Shown here: positions 7,810 to 17,457 of the stretch, in pieces
How the letters are laid out: the number at the start of each line of letters is the position of its first letter
How positions within the stretch are numbered: position 1 is the first letter of the stretch
Assembly: GCA_018499905.2 (NCBI GenBank)
Contig: JAHBAU020000003.1
Location: forward strand, 1-59,825
Length of the DNA: 59,825 nucleotides
Direction of reading: 5' to 3'
From: Candidatus Saccharimonadota bacterium
GTDB lineage: Bacteria > Patescibacteriota > Saccharimonadia > Saccharimonadales > AQU-01
The notes under the pieces: model-generated
The model's input: the letters and a program-made list of their open reading frames with translations, nothing else
Told to the model about the DNA's origin: nothing
The model's database searches: none
Position numbers and translations under genes: made by a program

Positions 7810-8448
7810 ATGGCAGCGATTGCCCCGACCGTTACCGCAACTGAGCCGCATGCCTATCGGGAACAGATGACTCGAGCTGCAGGTTTTGCCAAACGTATCC
7901 ATATTGATATTGCCGATGGCCAGTTGGCACCCGTCAAACTACTTCATCCGATCCATATGTGGCTGCCAGAAGGCATTGAGTGCGATGTGCACGTGATGTT
8001 TCAGCAGCCGTTGAGTATTGAACGCCGCTTGCTCGACCTCAAGCCAGACCTGGTTATTTTTCATAGCGAGGCTGATGGTGATTTTTATCGTTTGATACAA
8101 CCATACAAAAAGGCTGGCATTCGAGTCGGCCTGGCGCTCTTGCAGCAGACATCAGTAGAAACTATTGCGCCTGTTATTCAAGACCTTGATCATGTACTGA
8201 TCTTTAGCGGTGACCTAGGCCACCATGGCGGCCATGCAGACCTCGGGCTGCTCGACAAGGCAGCTGCTTTGCGAGCATTGAAACCGGATCTTGAACTTGG
8301 TTGGGACGGCGGCATTAACGATACCAACGCCCGGTCACTGCTTGACGGCGGCATCGATGTTTTAAACGTCGGTGGCTTCATTCAGCGGGCCACTAATCCT
8401 CAAGCTGCTTATGATAAACTAGAGTCGATACTAACCGCCGATCGATAG
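7810..8448 (+). CDS. rpe: Ribulose-phosphate 3-epimerase family protein
   Basis: Predicted to interconvert ribulose-5-phosphate and xylulose-5-phosphate. The 212-residue TIM barrel is divergent but keeps the metal-ligand pattern: HIDIADG (His and Asp), CDVHVM (His) and GWDGGI (Asp), with the phosphate-binding NVGGFI near the end. The usual N-terminal SxLSAD is replaced by APTVTA. Context between rpiB and transketolase supports the assignment. No clear Shine-Dalgarno precedes the ATG, so it may be translated by reinitiation from rpiB. Confidence 0.82.
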   Translation: MAAIAPTVTATEPHAYREQMTRAAGFAKRIHIDIADGQLAPVKLLHPIHMWLPEGIECDVHVMFQQPLSIERRLLDLKPDLVIFHSEADGDFYRLIQPYKKAGIRVGLALLQQTSVETIAPVIQDLDHVLIFSGDLGHHGGHADLGLLDKAAALRALKPDLELGWDGGINDTNARSLLDGGIDVLNVGGFIQRATNPQAAYDKLESILTADR

Positions 8449-8457
8449 AAGGTACTC

Positions 8458-9348
8458 TTGGCTACAGAAAAACTAACACTAGAAGCACTCGAGCTGAAGG
8501 CGAATGATATTCGTCAGGATATTATTCGAATGCTGGAACATGCTGGCAGCGGCCACAGTGCTGGCCCGCTTGGTCTGGCTGACATCTTTACGGCGCTCTA
8601 TTTTGATGTTTTGAAGCATGATCCCAAAAAGCCCGACTGGGATATGCGTGACCTCGTCATATTATCTAACGGTCATTGCGTACCGGTGCAATATGCGACC
8701 ATGGCCCACGCCGGCTATTTTGACAAAAAAGAACTGCTCACCTTAAGAAAATTTGGTTCCCGACTACAAGGTCATCCAGAACGAATCAAGCTGCCAGGTC
8801 TCGAGACAACTAGCGGCCCCTTAGGCTGCGGTCTCAGTCAAGCCGCTGGTATGGCTTTGGCGATGCGTATGGACCAAGTATTTCACCGCTGGATCTACGT
8901 CGTCATGGGCGACGGCGAGCAAGATGAGGGGAATGTCTGGGAAGCGGCCATGTTAGCTGCTAAGTACAAACTCAACAACATTATTGCCATTACCGACAGA
9001 AATAACATTCAAATCGATGGCCCCACCGAACAAGTGATGCCGCTGGAAGATCTTAAGGCAAAGTGGGAGTCTTTTGGCTGGCATGTGATGACGATTGACG
9101 GCAATAACATGGAAACGATCATCGACACCTTGGCTATGGCCCGGGCGATTGTTGATAAGCCGGTCATGATCATTGCCTATACCATCCCCGGTAAGGGCGT
9201 TGGCTACATGGAATACGACTATCACTGGCACGGTGCGCCTCCAGGCATACAGGATGTACCTGGCGATCCGCCAAAAGCCGATCAAGCTAAAATTGCCCTG
9301 CATGAACTCCGGACTCTCCGCGGCAAGATAAGGGGCGAACATGAATAA
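8458..9348 (+). CDS. Transketolase, N-terminal (thiamine-diphosphate-binding) subunit
   Basis: The N-terminal half of a split transketolase, 296 residues, starting at TTG 8458. It has the conserved GSGHSAGPLG region, GPLGCGLSQAAGMA, and the thiamine-diphosphate/Mg motif GDGEQDEG...AAMLAAKYKLNN. Together with the next gene it moves two-carbon units between sugar phosphates. It overlaps the C-terminal subunit gene by 8 bp, which implies coupled synthesis of the two subunits. Split transketolases are a known arrangement in archaea and several bacterial lineages. Confidence 0.93.
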   Translation: MATEKLTLEALELKANDIRQDIIRMLEHAGSGHSAGPLGLADIFTALYFDVLKHDPKKPDWDMRDLVILSNGHCVPVQYATMAHAGYFDKKELLTLRKFGSRLQGHPERIKLPGLETTSGPLGCGLSQAAGMALAMRMDQVFHRWIYVVMGDGEQDEGNVWEAAMLAAKYKLNNIIAITDRNNIQIDGPTEQVMPLEDLKAKWESFGWHVMTIDGNNMETIIDTLAMARAIVDKPVMIIAYTIPGKGVGYMEYDYHWHGAPPGIQDVPGDPPKADQAKIALHELRTLRGKIRGEHE

Positions 9349-10330
9349 GAATTTACTGCATTTAGCTAAGGATGTGACATCGGACAACGTGCTGAAAGAG
9401 CCAACTCGTAAAGGCTTTGGCCGCGGACTGTTGGAGGCCGGCAAGCGAGATGCAAACGTAGTTGCCGCCTGTGCCGATTTAACTGATTCAACACAGATAG
9501 GTTTGTTTGCCAAAGAGTTTCCCAGCCGCTTTATCCAGATTGGCATAGCCGAGCAAAACCTCGTCACGGTCGGTGCTGGCCTGGCTGCAATGGGTAAAAT
9601 TCCATTTGTAAGTAGTTACGCGGCGTTTAGTCCTGGCCGTAACTGGGAGCAAATACGCACAACTATCTGTCTCAACGAACGACCAGTTAGAATTGTCGGT
9701 TCGCATGCCGGACTTTATACCGGCGCTGATGGGGCCACACACCAAATGCTTGAGGACATCGCCCTCATGCGAGTTTTGCCGCATATGGTGGTTGTGGTGC
9801 CAGGCGATAGCCTAGAAGCCGAGCGTGCAACACTAGCTTTGGCCGCCGACTCACGGCCAGCGTATCTTCGACTGGCGCGCGAAGCTACTCCGGTGTTAAC
9901 GACCGAAAAAACACCGTTTGAAATCGGTAAGGCGTATGTGTACGAGCCCGGAGAAGACCTGACAATTATTAGCACAGGAACGATGACGTCTGTGGCGCTC
10001 AAGGCCGCCGAGCGATTATTCAAAGAAGGTATTTCAGCCGAGGTTATCCACGTCCCGACCATCAAACCACTCGACACCACCACCATTTTGCATAGTGTCG
10101 AGAAGACGAAAGCGGTGCTGACGATTGAAGAAGGCCAAATTGCTGGTGGGCTTGGTGGTGCGGTCGCCGAATTGTTAGGCGAAGAGCTGCCAGTACCCAT
10201 GAAGCGACTTGGTGTGCAGGATGTTTTTGGTCAGTCTGGTAAACCGGACGAACTACTTGAACATTACGGTCTGACCGATAAGCACCTTATGCTGGCTGCA
10301 ATTGAATTAATGACACGGAAGGGGAAGTAG
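9341..10330 (+). CDS. Transketolase, C-terminal (pyrimidine-binding) subunit
   Basis: The partner half of the split transketolase, 329 residues. FIQIGIAEQNLVTVGAGLA contains the catalytic glutamate that activates thiamine diphosphate, and GATHQMLEDIALMRVLP is the conserved substrate loop. The C-terminal transketolase domain starts near residue 190 (VYEPGEDLTIISTGTM). The ATG lies inside the end of the N-subunit gene, and the stop is followed at once by the aldolase ATG. It could in principle be a DXP-synthase-like half, but pairing with an N-subunit and the operon support transketolase. Confidence 0.92.
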   Translation: MNKNLLHLAKDVTSDNVLKEPTRKGFGRGLLEAGKRDANVVAACADLTDSTQIGLFAKEFPSRFIQIGIAEQNLVTVGAGLAAMGKIPFVSSYAAFSPGRNWEQIRTTICLNERPVRIVGSHAGLYTGADGATHQMLEDIALMRVLPHMVVVVPGDSLEAERATLALAADSRPAYLRLAREATPVLTTEKTPFEIGKAYVYEPGEDLTIISTGTMTSVALKAAERLFKEGISAEVIHVPTIKPLDTTTILHSVEKTKAVLTIEEGQIAGGLGGAVAELLGEELPVPMKRLGVQDVFGQSGKPDELLEHYGLTDKHLMLAAIELMTRKGK

Positions 10331-11296
10331 ATGGCTTTAACACTTGATGAGATGCGAGCGAACTGTGCAGCCGCCAGGGCAGCTATGCAACGCGCGCGCG
10401 ACAATCACTTCGCTTTCGGTGCCTTTAATTTAGACAACCAAGAAACGTTGATTGCGGTGGTACGTGCTGCTAAAGCCAAGAATGCACCGGTTATCGTCCA
10501 AGCCAGCAAGGGCGAAGTGGACGCAATGGGCCTCGACAATATCCGTGACCTCGTTGATAACTACAAACACGACATTGGTGTTGAAATGTACATTAACCTA
10601 GATCACTCGCCATCGGTCGAGGATGCGATTGCCGGTATTGAAGCCGGGTTTGAAATGATCCACATCGATATCTCTCAAGCCAATCACGAAGCCACAGAAG
10701 AAGAGATTGTCGACATGACCAAGCGTGTGGTGGAGGCCGCCAAAAAAACTGGCGCCATGGTTGAAAGCGAACCGCACTATTTTGGCGGCGGGTCGAATGT
10801 ATTTGATAAAGCCTTTGATTATGAAGAAGTCAAAAAAACCTTTTCAACTCCCGAAAGCGCCAGGCGCTTTGTCGACGCAACCGGCATTGATACCTTTGCC
10901 GCCGCCGTCGGCAACCTGCACGGCAGTTATCCTGTCCCCAAAATGCTCGATTTAAACTTACTCCAAGAGATTCGTTCGGCCATTGAGTGCAATATTAGCT
11001 TGCATGGCGGCAGCGGTACCCCTGGGCATTACTTTGTGGAGGCAGTCAAGATTGGGGTGACCAAAGTCAATATTAACTCTGACATGCGCAAAGCCTATCG
11101 CACAACCCTAGAAAAAGCCCTCAAGGATAACCCGACTGAATACGCTGTTGTGAAGCTTATGGACCAAGTCATCGCTGCTGTCCAAGCGGTTGTTGAGAGT
11201 AAGATTGATATGTTCAACGCCGCCGGCCAATCGTTAGCGAGTGGTGGGTCCAACATAGAGGAGCATCATGAAGCTAATCAAGAGGATTTCAATTAG
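10331..11296 (+). CDS. fba: Class II fructose-bisphosphate/tagatose-bisphosphate aldolase family
   Basis: A zinc-dependent aldolase that splits or forms ketose-1,6-bisphosphates. The 321 residues show NLDHSPS (zinc His after the catalytic-base region), HIDISQANHE, ESEPHYFGG, NLHGSYP (zinc His) and SLHGGSGTPG (zinc His and phosphate loop), the usual class II pattern. Fructose versus tagatose bisphosphate cannot be told from the sequence. The ATG directly follows the transketolase stop. The last residues (EEHHEANQEDFN) are an unusual charged tail. Confidence 0.9.
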   Translation: MALTLDEMRANCAAARAAMQRARDNHFAFGAFNLDNQETLIAVVRAAKAKNAPVIVQASKGEVDAMGLDNIRDLVDNYKHDIGVEMYINLDHSPSVEDAIAGIEAGFEMIHIDISQANHEATEEEIVDMTKRVVEAAKKTGAMVESEPHYFGGGSNVFDKAFDYEEVKKTFSTPESARRFVDATGIDTFAAAVGNLHGSYPVPKMLDLNLLQEIRSAIECNISLHGGSGTPGHYFVEAVKIGVTKVNINSDMRKAYRTTLEKALKDNPTEYAVVKLMDQVIAAVQAVVESKIDMFNAAGQSLASGGSNIEEHHEANQEDFN

Positions 11297-11360
11297 TTTG
11301 CTCAACCGGCAGTCTCTGTGGCACAATAATGCTAATGCATAAACAAAGGGTGGATTCAAA

Positions 11361-12374
11361 ATGAGCGCCGGTGATTCTCAGCTAGATGTTTTGGCAATCG
11401 GTGATGTCGTTATCGATGATTTTATTAAACTGCTAGATGACCGCGCCCAAACCTACGAAAACGAACAAGGCAAATGGCTGGCTATGCCGTTTGCAACCAA
11501 AATTCCCTTTGATCATTCAGAAGTTGTTCCCGGCGTCGGTAACGCCGCCAATGCGGCCGTAAGTTTCGCCAAATTGGGGTTAAAAAGTGGCCTGATCTCT
11601 AACATTGGTAGTGACGATCATGGACGATCAGTTATTGCTGCCCTCCACAAGAAAAAAGTTGATACCAGATTTATCCGCGTTCACCACAAAAAAGTCACCA
11701 ACTACCACTATGTGCTGTGGTACAAAGAAGAACGCACCATTCTGATTAAGCACGAAGAATATGATTACGATTGGCCAAAGTTTACGCCAAGTGATATCCC
11801 ACGCTGGGTTTACTTCAGTTCCATCAGTAAGAACGCGCTTGATCACTATCATGATATGGTGGCTGATTGGCTCAAGGATAATCCTTCTGTTAAGCTTGCG
11901 CTCCAGCCTGGCACGTTCCAGCTAGAAGCCGGTGCTGAACGGCTCAAAGAGCTGTACCAGCAAACCGAGGTGTTAGCCGTCAATCGAGAAGAAGCTGCTT
12001 ATATTTGCGGTGGTAACCGTGACGATATGCATGATTTGTTTAACCGACTGCACGGTCTTGGCCCTAAGACGGTTGTTATTACTGATGGTCCGGCCGGCGC
12101 ATTTGCTTCTGATGGCCAAAATCGTTTCCGCATGCCGCCATATCCAGATCCGGCGCCACCATTTGAACGTACTGGTGCCGGTGATTCGTTTGCAAGTTGC
12201 TTTGTAGCTGCTCTGGCCAAAGGTAACACCATCGAGGGAGCGTTACAGTGGGCACCGATTAATTCCATGAGTGTCGTCCAAAAAACCGGAGCCCAGGCTG
12301 GTCTACTGACCGAAGCTGAAATTGAAGATTTCTTAGAAAAAGCGCCTGAGTGGTATAAGCCCGAGCGAATCTAG
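11361..12374 (+). CDS. PfkB-family carbohydrate kinase
   Basis: A ribokinase-fold sugar or nucleoside kinase of 337 residues. It has the N-terminal GVGNAANAAVSFAKLG (PfkB signature 1) and the ATP-site motif RTGAGDSFASCFVAAL with the catalytic Asp (signature 2). The phosphate acceptor is unknown; fructose-6-phosphate, ribose or adenosine are all compatible. Position after fba makes a sugar phosphate substrate attractive, since no classical phosphofructokinase is in the window. The 64-bp gap and the AAAGGG before the ATG suggest it can be expressed separately. Confidence 0.85.
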   Translation: MSAGDSQLDVLAIGDVVIDDFIKLLDDRAQTYENEQGKWLAMPFATKIPFDHSEVVPGVGNAANAAVSFAKLGLKSGLISNIGSDDHGRSVIAALHKKKVDTRFIRVHHKKVTNYHYVLWYKEERTILIKHEEYDYDWPKFTPSDIPRWVYFSSISKNALDHYHDMVADWLKDNPSVKLALQPGTFQLEAGAERLKELYQQTEVLAVNREEAAYICGGNRDDMHDLFNRLHGLGPKTVVITDGPAGAFASDGQNRFRMPPYPDPAPPFERTGAGDSFASCFVAALAKGNTIEGALQWAPINSMSVVQKTGAQAGLLTEAEIEDFLEKAPEWYKPERI

Positions 12375-12444
12375 CTCGTTTACGCTCTGTGCCTCGTAAA
12401 AATCATAGCGCCTATAAGACGCTTGTGCTAATCTAAAGGACAGA

Positions 12445-13704
12445 ATGACGAGGTATTTAAGAGAGCTGTTGGCTGCTAAAGAGCCGGCCTTTAGCCAGGC
12501 TATTCACGAATTTGAGTCGGCAACCGGCAACAAAGGTGTTGATATTGGTTTAAGTACCGAGATTGAGCAACAAACACAGGCGATATTGCGACACCTTGGC
12601 CTTGATCAGCGTGACAGTACACCGCAAGAGGTTTACCATGCCTTGCAGGCCTTGACCAAAAAGCACGATGAGTTTATTCAAAATATCACCGGTCGGCCTA
12701 ACCTGGCTGATCCACAAGAGTTAGCTATGGTTTTGGGCGAGGTCTTCTACCATCTAGACACTGATCGTCAGGTTTGGGCGGTAAAACCCTCGGTTATGCG
12801 CCGCCTGCTCAAAGCCAACCCGCCACGAGTGGTTATGAAAAAGCTTGGTTACCGCTCGGCTGATTCCATGATTAAACGAGAAAGTGTCGCTGAACTACTC
12901 CTTGGCGCGCGGATGCTGGAATCTGCTGCCTGGATGACTCGATTACTCAAGTCGTACAAAAAACTTTCGTCAAGTGATTTTGAATCGAGGGCCATTCAGA
13001 TTGTGGCTATGCGGCCGGAGCGCTGGCAGGGTGTCGAGCAGCAGTTCATGCAGCAAAAGCACCACACCATCATGCACAGCAAAGAATTGGGCGCCATTGG
13101 CGTTCTGTCACTACAAGGCAAGATACGGGCTGGCAGTACTATCATGACGTATTTGCTGGCTTTTCATTATCTGAACGAGATCAAGAGCTACAGCTCATTC
13201 TTTAAGCTCAAGCAGGTAGATAGCGCCTTTGGGGAGCTGGTGTCTCGCACACTAATGCATGATCCGTCAGACGCTGCCGATGTATTAGGCCGACCGGTGC
13301 ACTGGAAGTCATTACGCCGCCATTTTGCCCGCCAGGGTGGTGGTGTACCCGAAGCTTTTCAGCCGCATGTCAGCGATGAAGATGTCGCCTGGACTGCTGC
13401 CGAGGATGCCTTGTATCGTTTAGAACCGGCACTGAAGTTCTGGCAGGGGCTAGAGTATGTGGGCTTAGATGCCGACCGCCCCGTGTCGTTTAACTTGCTG
13501 GATAATACGGTCAGTCTGGTGAACGGCGTGGAGTTTGGCCAGCAGGCGACCTCACACATGCAAGCCGCGCTTGGCAACGAGCTTTTGAGTCGCTATTTGT
13601 CCCATAAACAATTGTCCGATCATGTCATTCAACAACTGGAGCCGGCTGGCTCAGATCTAGCCGACCTATCATTTATAGAAGGAGGAATTATTGATGAATT
13701 ATAG
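12445..13704 (+). CDS. Conserved-looking hypothetical protein, 419 aa
   Basis: No family is recognised. The protein is soluble, without signal peptide or membrane segments, and appears largely helical. The first 130 residues form one charged region (up to about VVMKKLGYRSADSMIKRE), and a histidine/tryptophan-rich part follows (HWKSLRRHFARQGGGVPEAF). AAAGGA at 12434-12439 precedes the ATG. Its last 11 bp overlap the next gene, which points to coupled translation and a shared process with the LOG-family protein. Confidence 0.7.
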   Translation: MTRYLRELLAAKEPAFSQAIHEFESATGNKGVDIGLSTEIEQQTQAILRHLGLDQRDSTPQEVYHALQALTKKHDEFIQNITGRPNLADPQELAMVLGEVFYHLDTDRQVWAVKPSVMRRLLKANPPRVVMKKLGYRSADSMIKRESVAELLLGARMLESAAWMTRLLKSYKKLSSSDFESRAIQIVAMRPERWQGVEQQFMQQKHHTIMHSKELGAIGVLSLQGKIRAGSTIMTYLLAFHYLNEIKSYSSFFKLKQVDSAFGELVSRTLMHDPSDAADVLGRPVHWKSLRRHFARQGGGVPEAFQPHVSDEDVAWTAAEDALYRLEPALKFWQGLEYVGLDADRPVSFNLLDNTVSLVNGVEFGQQATSHMQAALGNELLSRYLSHKQLSDHVIQQLEPAGSDLADLSFIEGGIIDEL

Positions 13705-14302
13705 TATTTGCGTGTCCGGTGCGGCGGCTGGGAAAACAGTTGATGGTGCCAGGGACCTTGCCGAACGGGTCGGTGCTGCCATAGCTAAAAGCGGGCACAC
13801 CATTACCACTGGTGCAACGGTTGGTTTATCATTTTATGCAGCCAAGGCTGCTAAGGACGCCGGCGGAACCAGCATCGGTTTTTCGCCTGCCAACTCTTTA
13901 CGAGAGCACATGCACAAGTATCGCTTGCCAATTGGTGTCTATGATTTTGTGAACTTTACAGGAATGCAGTATGTTGGGCGGGACGTGCATTTAGTGCAGT
14001 CCAGCGACGCGGTGATTACTGTGGGGGGCCGGTTCGGCAGCCTGCATGAGTTTACAACCGCTTTTGAGATGGGCCGTCCGTGCGGCATTTTAGTCGGTAG
14101 CGGCGGCACCGCTGACCTTATTCCTGAGCTGTTAGAGCGCATTAAAGAACGACCAAAAGGTCACATCATCATTGATGAAAACCCCGAAAACCTTGTCAAA
14201 AAGGTTGTAGCTTTTCTCGACGAAGAATTTGCTGATATCGACACCGAAGATTACATCAACCAATGGTTCTTAAAAGCCTCAAAAGGTAGCCATACTGGCT
14301 AA
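13694..14302 (+). CDS. LOG/lysine-decarboxylase-like (SLOG superfamily) protein
   Basis: A Rossmann-like protein of the LOG superfamily, whose members bind nucleotides or cleave nucleotide-sugar bonds (cytokinin-activating LOG enzymes are examples). The opening YSICVSGAA, the glycine-rich TTGATVGLSFYAAKAAKDAGG and the signature VGGRFGSLHEFTTAFEMGR, corresponding to PGGxGTxxE, are visible. ATG 13694 is preferred over the TTG at 13691 because GGAGG at 13681-13685 is 8 nt upstream. The exact reaction is unknown; it is transcribed with the preceding 419-residue protein. Confidence 0.8.
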   Translation: MNYSICVSGAAAGKTVDGARDLAERVGAAIAKSGHTITTGATVGLSFYAAKAAKDAGGTSIGFSPANSLREHMHKYRLPIGVYDFVNFTGMQYVGRDVHLVQSSDAVITVGGRFGSLHEFTTAFEMGRPCGILVGSGGTADLIPELLERIKERPKGHIIIDENPENLVKKVVAFLDEEFADIDTEDYINQWFLKASKGSHTG

Positions 14303-14344
14303 AGTGTGGGTTAGGCGAGGCGAGAACTGCTACAATAGAACGTT

Positions 14345-16309
14345 ATGAGCAAGTTCGAACTAAAGAGCGACTACAAGCCAACTGGTGATCAACCGGCGGC
14401 TATTGAGGCCCTGACAAAGGGCTTGCAGGCTGGACAGAAAGAACAGGTGCTCCTGGGGGTGACCGGGTCGGGCAAAACCTTTACTATGGCCAACATTATC
14501 CAAAGAGTTAATCGGCCAACCCTAGTTCTCAGCCACAACAAAACCCTGGCAGCCCAGCTATACGGCGAATTCAAAAAATTCTTTCCTAATAACGCTGTGC
14601 ACTATTTTGTCAGCTACTTTGATTACTATCAGCCCGAAGCCTATATTCCGCGCAGCGATACTTATATTGAAAAAGATTCGCAGATCAATGAAGAGATTGA
14701 CCGTTTGCGCCACGCCGCGACCGATGCGCTACTCAGTCGTCGAGATGTGATTATTGTTGCCAGTGTCAGCTGTATTTATGGTATTGGTTCAGTTGAAGAT
14801 TATGACAGTATGGCAGTTGTCATCACTGCCGGCGAGCGCCGGGTACGCGATAAAATGCTCCGGCAGTTGACCGATATTCAATACACTCGTAATGACATTG
14901 ATTTTTCGCGCGGGACATTCCGGGTTAAGGGCGATGTGGTTGATATTTTCCCGGCCGGTGAAGAAGTCGCTTATAGAGTAGAGCTGTTCGGTGACGAGGT
15001 CGAGCGTATCACGCGCATTGACCCGCTGACTGGCGAAATTCTGGCGGACCTACCAAGTCTCAAGGTCTTCCCGAGCTCGCACTACGTCACACCAGAAGCC
15101 AAGCTCAAAGTTGCATTGGGGCAGATTCAGCAAGAGATGGAAGAGCGATTGGCGTATTTCAAGAAGAACAACTTGCTTCTAGAGGCGCAGCGGATTCAGC
15201 AGCGGACACAATTTGACCTGGAGATGCTGGAAGAAACCGGTTTTGTGAAGGGCATTGAAAACTACAGTCGGTATTTAACGAATCGTGAGCCAGGTGAGCA
15301 GCCGGCGACGCTGCTTGATTATTTCCCGGATGACTACCTGATGTTTATTGACGAATCGCATATGACGGTGCCGCAAATCCGCGGTATGTATAACGGCGAC
15401 CGGGCGCGTAAAGAGGTGCTCGTCGAACACGGGTTTCGGCTGCCCAGCGCCTTGGATAATCGCCCACTAACTTTTATAGAGTTTGAGAAACACGTCAATC
15501 AAACCATTTATGTCAGTGCAACGCCTGCCGAATATGAGCTGAGTCGCTCGCCGGAGCCAGTCCAGCAGGTCATTCGACCAACCGGGCTGATTGACCCACA
15601 TATTGACGTTCGGCCGGTCGACGGGCAAGTTGACGATCTTATTGCCGAAATCCGAAAAACGACCGCCAAGCGGCAGCGGGTGCTAGTGACAACTTTGACC
15701 AAGCGAATGTCCGAAGATCTGACCGATTATCTCAAAGACATCAATATTAAAGTTGCCTATCTACACAGTGATGTTGAAACGCTCGAACGGAGCGATATTC
15801 TGCGCGATCTGCGGCTGGGTACCTACGACGTATTGATTGGTATCAACCTCTTGAGAGAGGGTCTGGACTTGCCGGAAGTTAGCCTAGTTGCCATTCTCGA
15901 TGCCGACAAAGAAGGATTTTTACGAAGTGAACAAGCGTTGGTGCAGACTATCGGCCGGGCGGCGCGTCATCAAGAAGGCCGGGTGATTATGTATGCCGAC
16001 AATATTACTGGCGGTATGAAGCGAGCGATGGATGAGACGAATCGCCGCCGTGCTATTCAGGAGGCTTACAATAAAGAGCATGGCATCACGCCCCAGGGCA
16101 TCAGCAAGTCAATCGAGAAGGGCATGCGACCGGATTTGCCTGAAGAAGCCAAGCGTGCCAAATTGGACCTCAAGAAAATTCCAAAAGACGAATACAAGCA
16201 CCTCATTAAAGATTTAACTGCGCAAATGGATCTAGCAGCCGCCAATCTGCAATTTGAAACCGCCGCCGAACTAAGGGATATTATTTCCGATATTAAATCC
16301 AAGCTGTAA
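14345..16309 (+). CDS. uvrB: Excinuclease ABC subunit B
   Basis: The damage-verification helicase of nucleotide excision repair. The 654 residues include Walker A GVTGSGKT at 38-45, the beta-hairpin region [12 protein letters not shown], the DESH box near residue 336 ([12 protein letters not shown]), helicase motif VI (QTIGRAARH) and a C-terminal UVR domain that binds UvrC. An extended -10 (TGCTACAAT, hexamer 14331-14336) lies 8 nt before the ATG and there is no Shine-Dalgarno, so the mRNA is predicted leaderless. Confidence 0.97.
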   Translation: MSKFELKSDYKPTGDQPAAIEALTKGLQAGQKEQVLLGVTGSGKTFTMANIIQRVNRPTLVLSHNKTLAAQLYGEFKKFFPNNAVHYFVSYFDYYQPEAYIPRSDTYIEKDSQINEEIDRLRHAATDALLSRRDVIIVASVSCIYGIGSVEDYDSMAVVITAGERRVRDKMLRQLTDIQYTRNDIDFSRGTFRVKGDVVDIFPAGEEVAYRVELFGDEVERITRIDPLTGEILADLPSLKVFPSSHYVTPEAKLKVALGQIQQEMEERLAYFKKNNLLLEAQRIQQRTQFDLEMLEETGFVKGIENYSRYLTNREPGEQPATLLDYFPDDYLMFIDESHMTVPQIRGMYNGDRARKEVLVEHGFRLPSALDNRPLTFIEFEKHVNQTIYVSATPAEYELSRSPEPVQQVIRPTGLIDPHIDVRPVDGQVDDLIAEIRKTTAKRQRVLVTTLTKRMSEDLTDYLKDINIKVAYLHSDVETLERSDILRDLRLGTYDVLIGINLLREGLDLPEVSLVAILDADKEGFLRSEQALVQTIGRAARHQEGRVIMYADNITGGMKRAMDETNRRRAIQEAYNKEHGITPQGISKSIEKGMRPDLPEEAKRAKLDLKKIPKDEYKHLIKDLTAQMDLAAANLQFETAAELRDIISDIKSKL

Positions 16310-16369
16310 GTAATCTCGTGAAATATATGACTTTTCACAGGGCGACAAAGTGCTTGGTATACTTGGGTT

Positions 16370-16780
16370 ATGATACATGCTTTGGTTGGGAGTCTACTAT
16401 TGGCTTGTGTGGGCATTGCTATTGAAGTGGTGCTGACTGGTTTGGTTCGCTTTAGAAAGAAGCATGATACTTCGCTTGAGGGCTATAGCTATATATGGAT
16501 GATTCCTATTTATGCTTTGTCTTGGCCAATCTTGAGTGTGCTGTACCCGCGACTTAGTACATTGAACATCATCTTGCGAGGCACGATGTACGTATTTATT
16601 CTTTTCGTCGTTGAGTACGCGGCAGGGTGGTTACTTAGAGGTGCTCTTGGTGAGTGTCCTTGGGAAAAGCAATATAAGGGCAAAAAATGGGCGGTGAATA
16701 GTTTGGTTCGACTAGATTATGCGCCGGGATGGCTGGTAGTGGCACTGGTATTTGAGCAGCTGTACCTTGCCTTAAGATAA
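16370..16780 (+). CDS. Small multi-pass membrane protein, CmpB/TMEM229-like
   Basis: A 136-residue protein with about four hydrophobic segments: near residues 3-25, 40-58, 66-86 and 114-134. The arrangement of a conserved EYAAGWLLRGALGECPWE followed by a C-terminal PGWLVVALVFEQ resembles the PF06541 (ABC_trans_CmpB/TMEM229-like) fold, whose function is unsettled. That match is from memory of the pattern and is tentative. TATACT at 16358-16363 sits 6 nt before the ATG, so it is predicted leaderless. It opens a patch of four ORFans between uvrB and gatC. Confidence 0.65.
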   Translation: MIHALVGSLLLACVGIAIEVVLTGLVRFRKKHDTSLEGYSYIWMIPIYALSWPILSVLYPRLSTLNIILRGTMYVFILFVVEYAAGWLLRGALGECPWEKQYKGKKWAVNSLVRLDYAPGWLVVALVFEQLYLALR

Positions 16781-16827
16781 AAGTGAGCTTAGATTGAAAA
16801 ATATATAGAAAATGCTATAATATATAT

Positions 16828-17457
16828 ATGAAGTTGAAACATGTGGCCGCTAGCGCTGCTGCGATACTGCCTTTGGCGGCTTGTGGCGGTGAGGCGGAGC
16901 CGGTTCAGCAGGATGGTGCTGTTGTGACGCGGCTGGAATGGGTGTCTTTTGCCCATGTCGAGCGCACAACAACGTATACCGAGTTTGGATACTGTGACCC
17001 AGAAGTTCTGTTTCCTGATGATGAAAACGACTCGAGCTATCGTGATGCCCAGTGCACTGTTCCCATTGGTGCATACGCTATACAGCTAGCTGAAGCCGGT
17101 GAGGGTGATACCTATATGTGGCAATACAATATTGACGAGCTTGAGGTGTTCGATGACTGTGCAAAAAATAGTCGAGATCTCAAGGTACATGACACCGACC
17201 AAGCAACTGATAGGGTTCCGGTAGAATTCTGCAGCGACTTTGCGGGTGCGCAAGAGTTGCCAGGAGCCAAAATTGTCTACGACGCCGTGAACTACTACAT
17301 AAACTTCTCACATACCGATGGCGATATTTTTGTCGGCGCTAGTCGAAGTCAATGGCAGAATATCCCAGTTGGGGGGCCGCTAGAAATTGTTATTACGGCT
17401 AATAATGATCTGGTGTGTTACGCTCCCCTTGGTTCGGGCGAGTGCCTTTATGACTGA
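16828..17457 (+). CDS. Cysteine-rich predicted lipoprotein
   Basis: The 209-residue product begins with a short signal peptide ending in the lipobox L-A-A-C19, so it should be lipidated and held on the outer face of the membrane. The mature part is acidic and has six more cysteines (56, 76, 111, 135, 197, 206), enough for three disulfides. No family is recognised. TTGAAA (16794-16799) and an extended -10 TGCTATAAT (hexamer 16816-16821) lie only 6 nt before the ATG, predicting a leaderless mRNA. Its end overlaps the convergent gene by 10 bp. Confidence 0.75.
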   Translation: MKLKHVAASAAAILPLAACGGEAEPVQQDGAVVTRLEWVSFAHVERTTTYTEFGYCDPEVLFPDDENDSSYRDAQCTVPIGAYAIQLAEAGEGDTYMWQYNIDELEVFDDCAKNSRDLKVHDTDQATDRVPVEFCSDFAGAQELPGAKIVYDAVNYYINFSHTDGDIFVGASRSQWQNIPVGGPLEIVITANNDLVCYAPLGSGECLYD

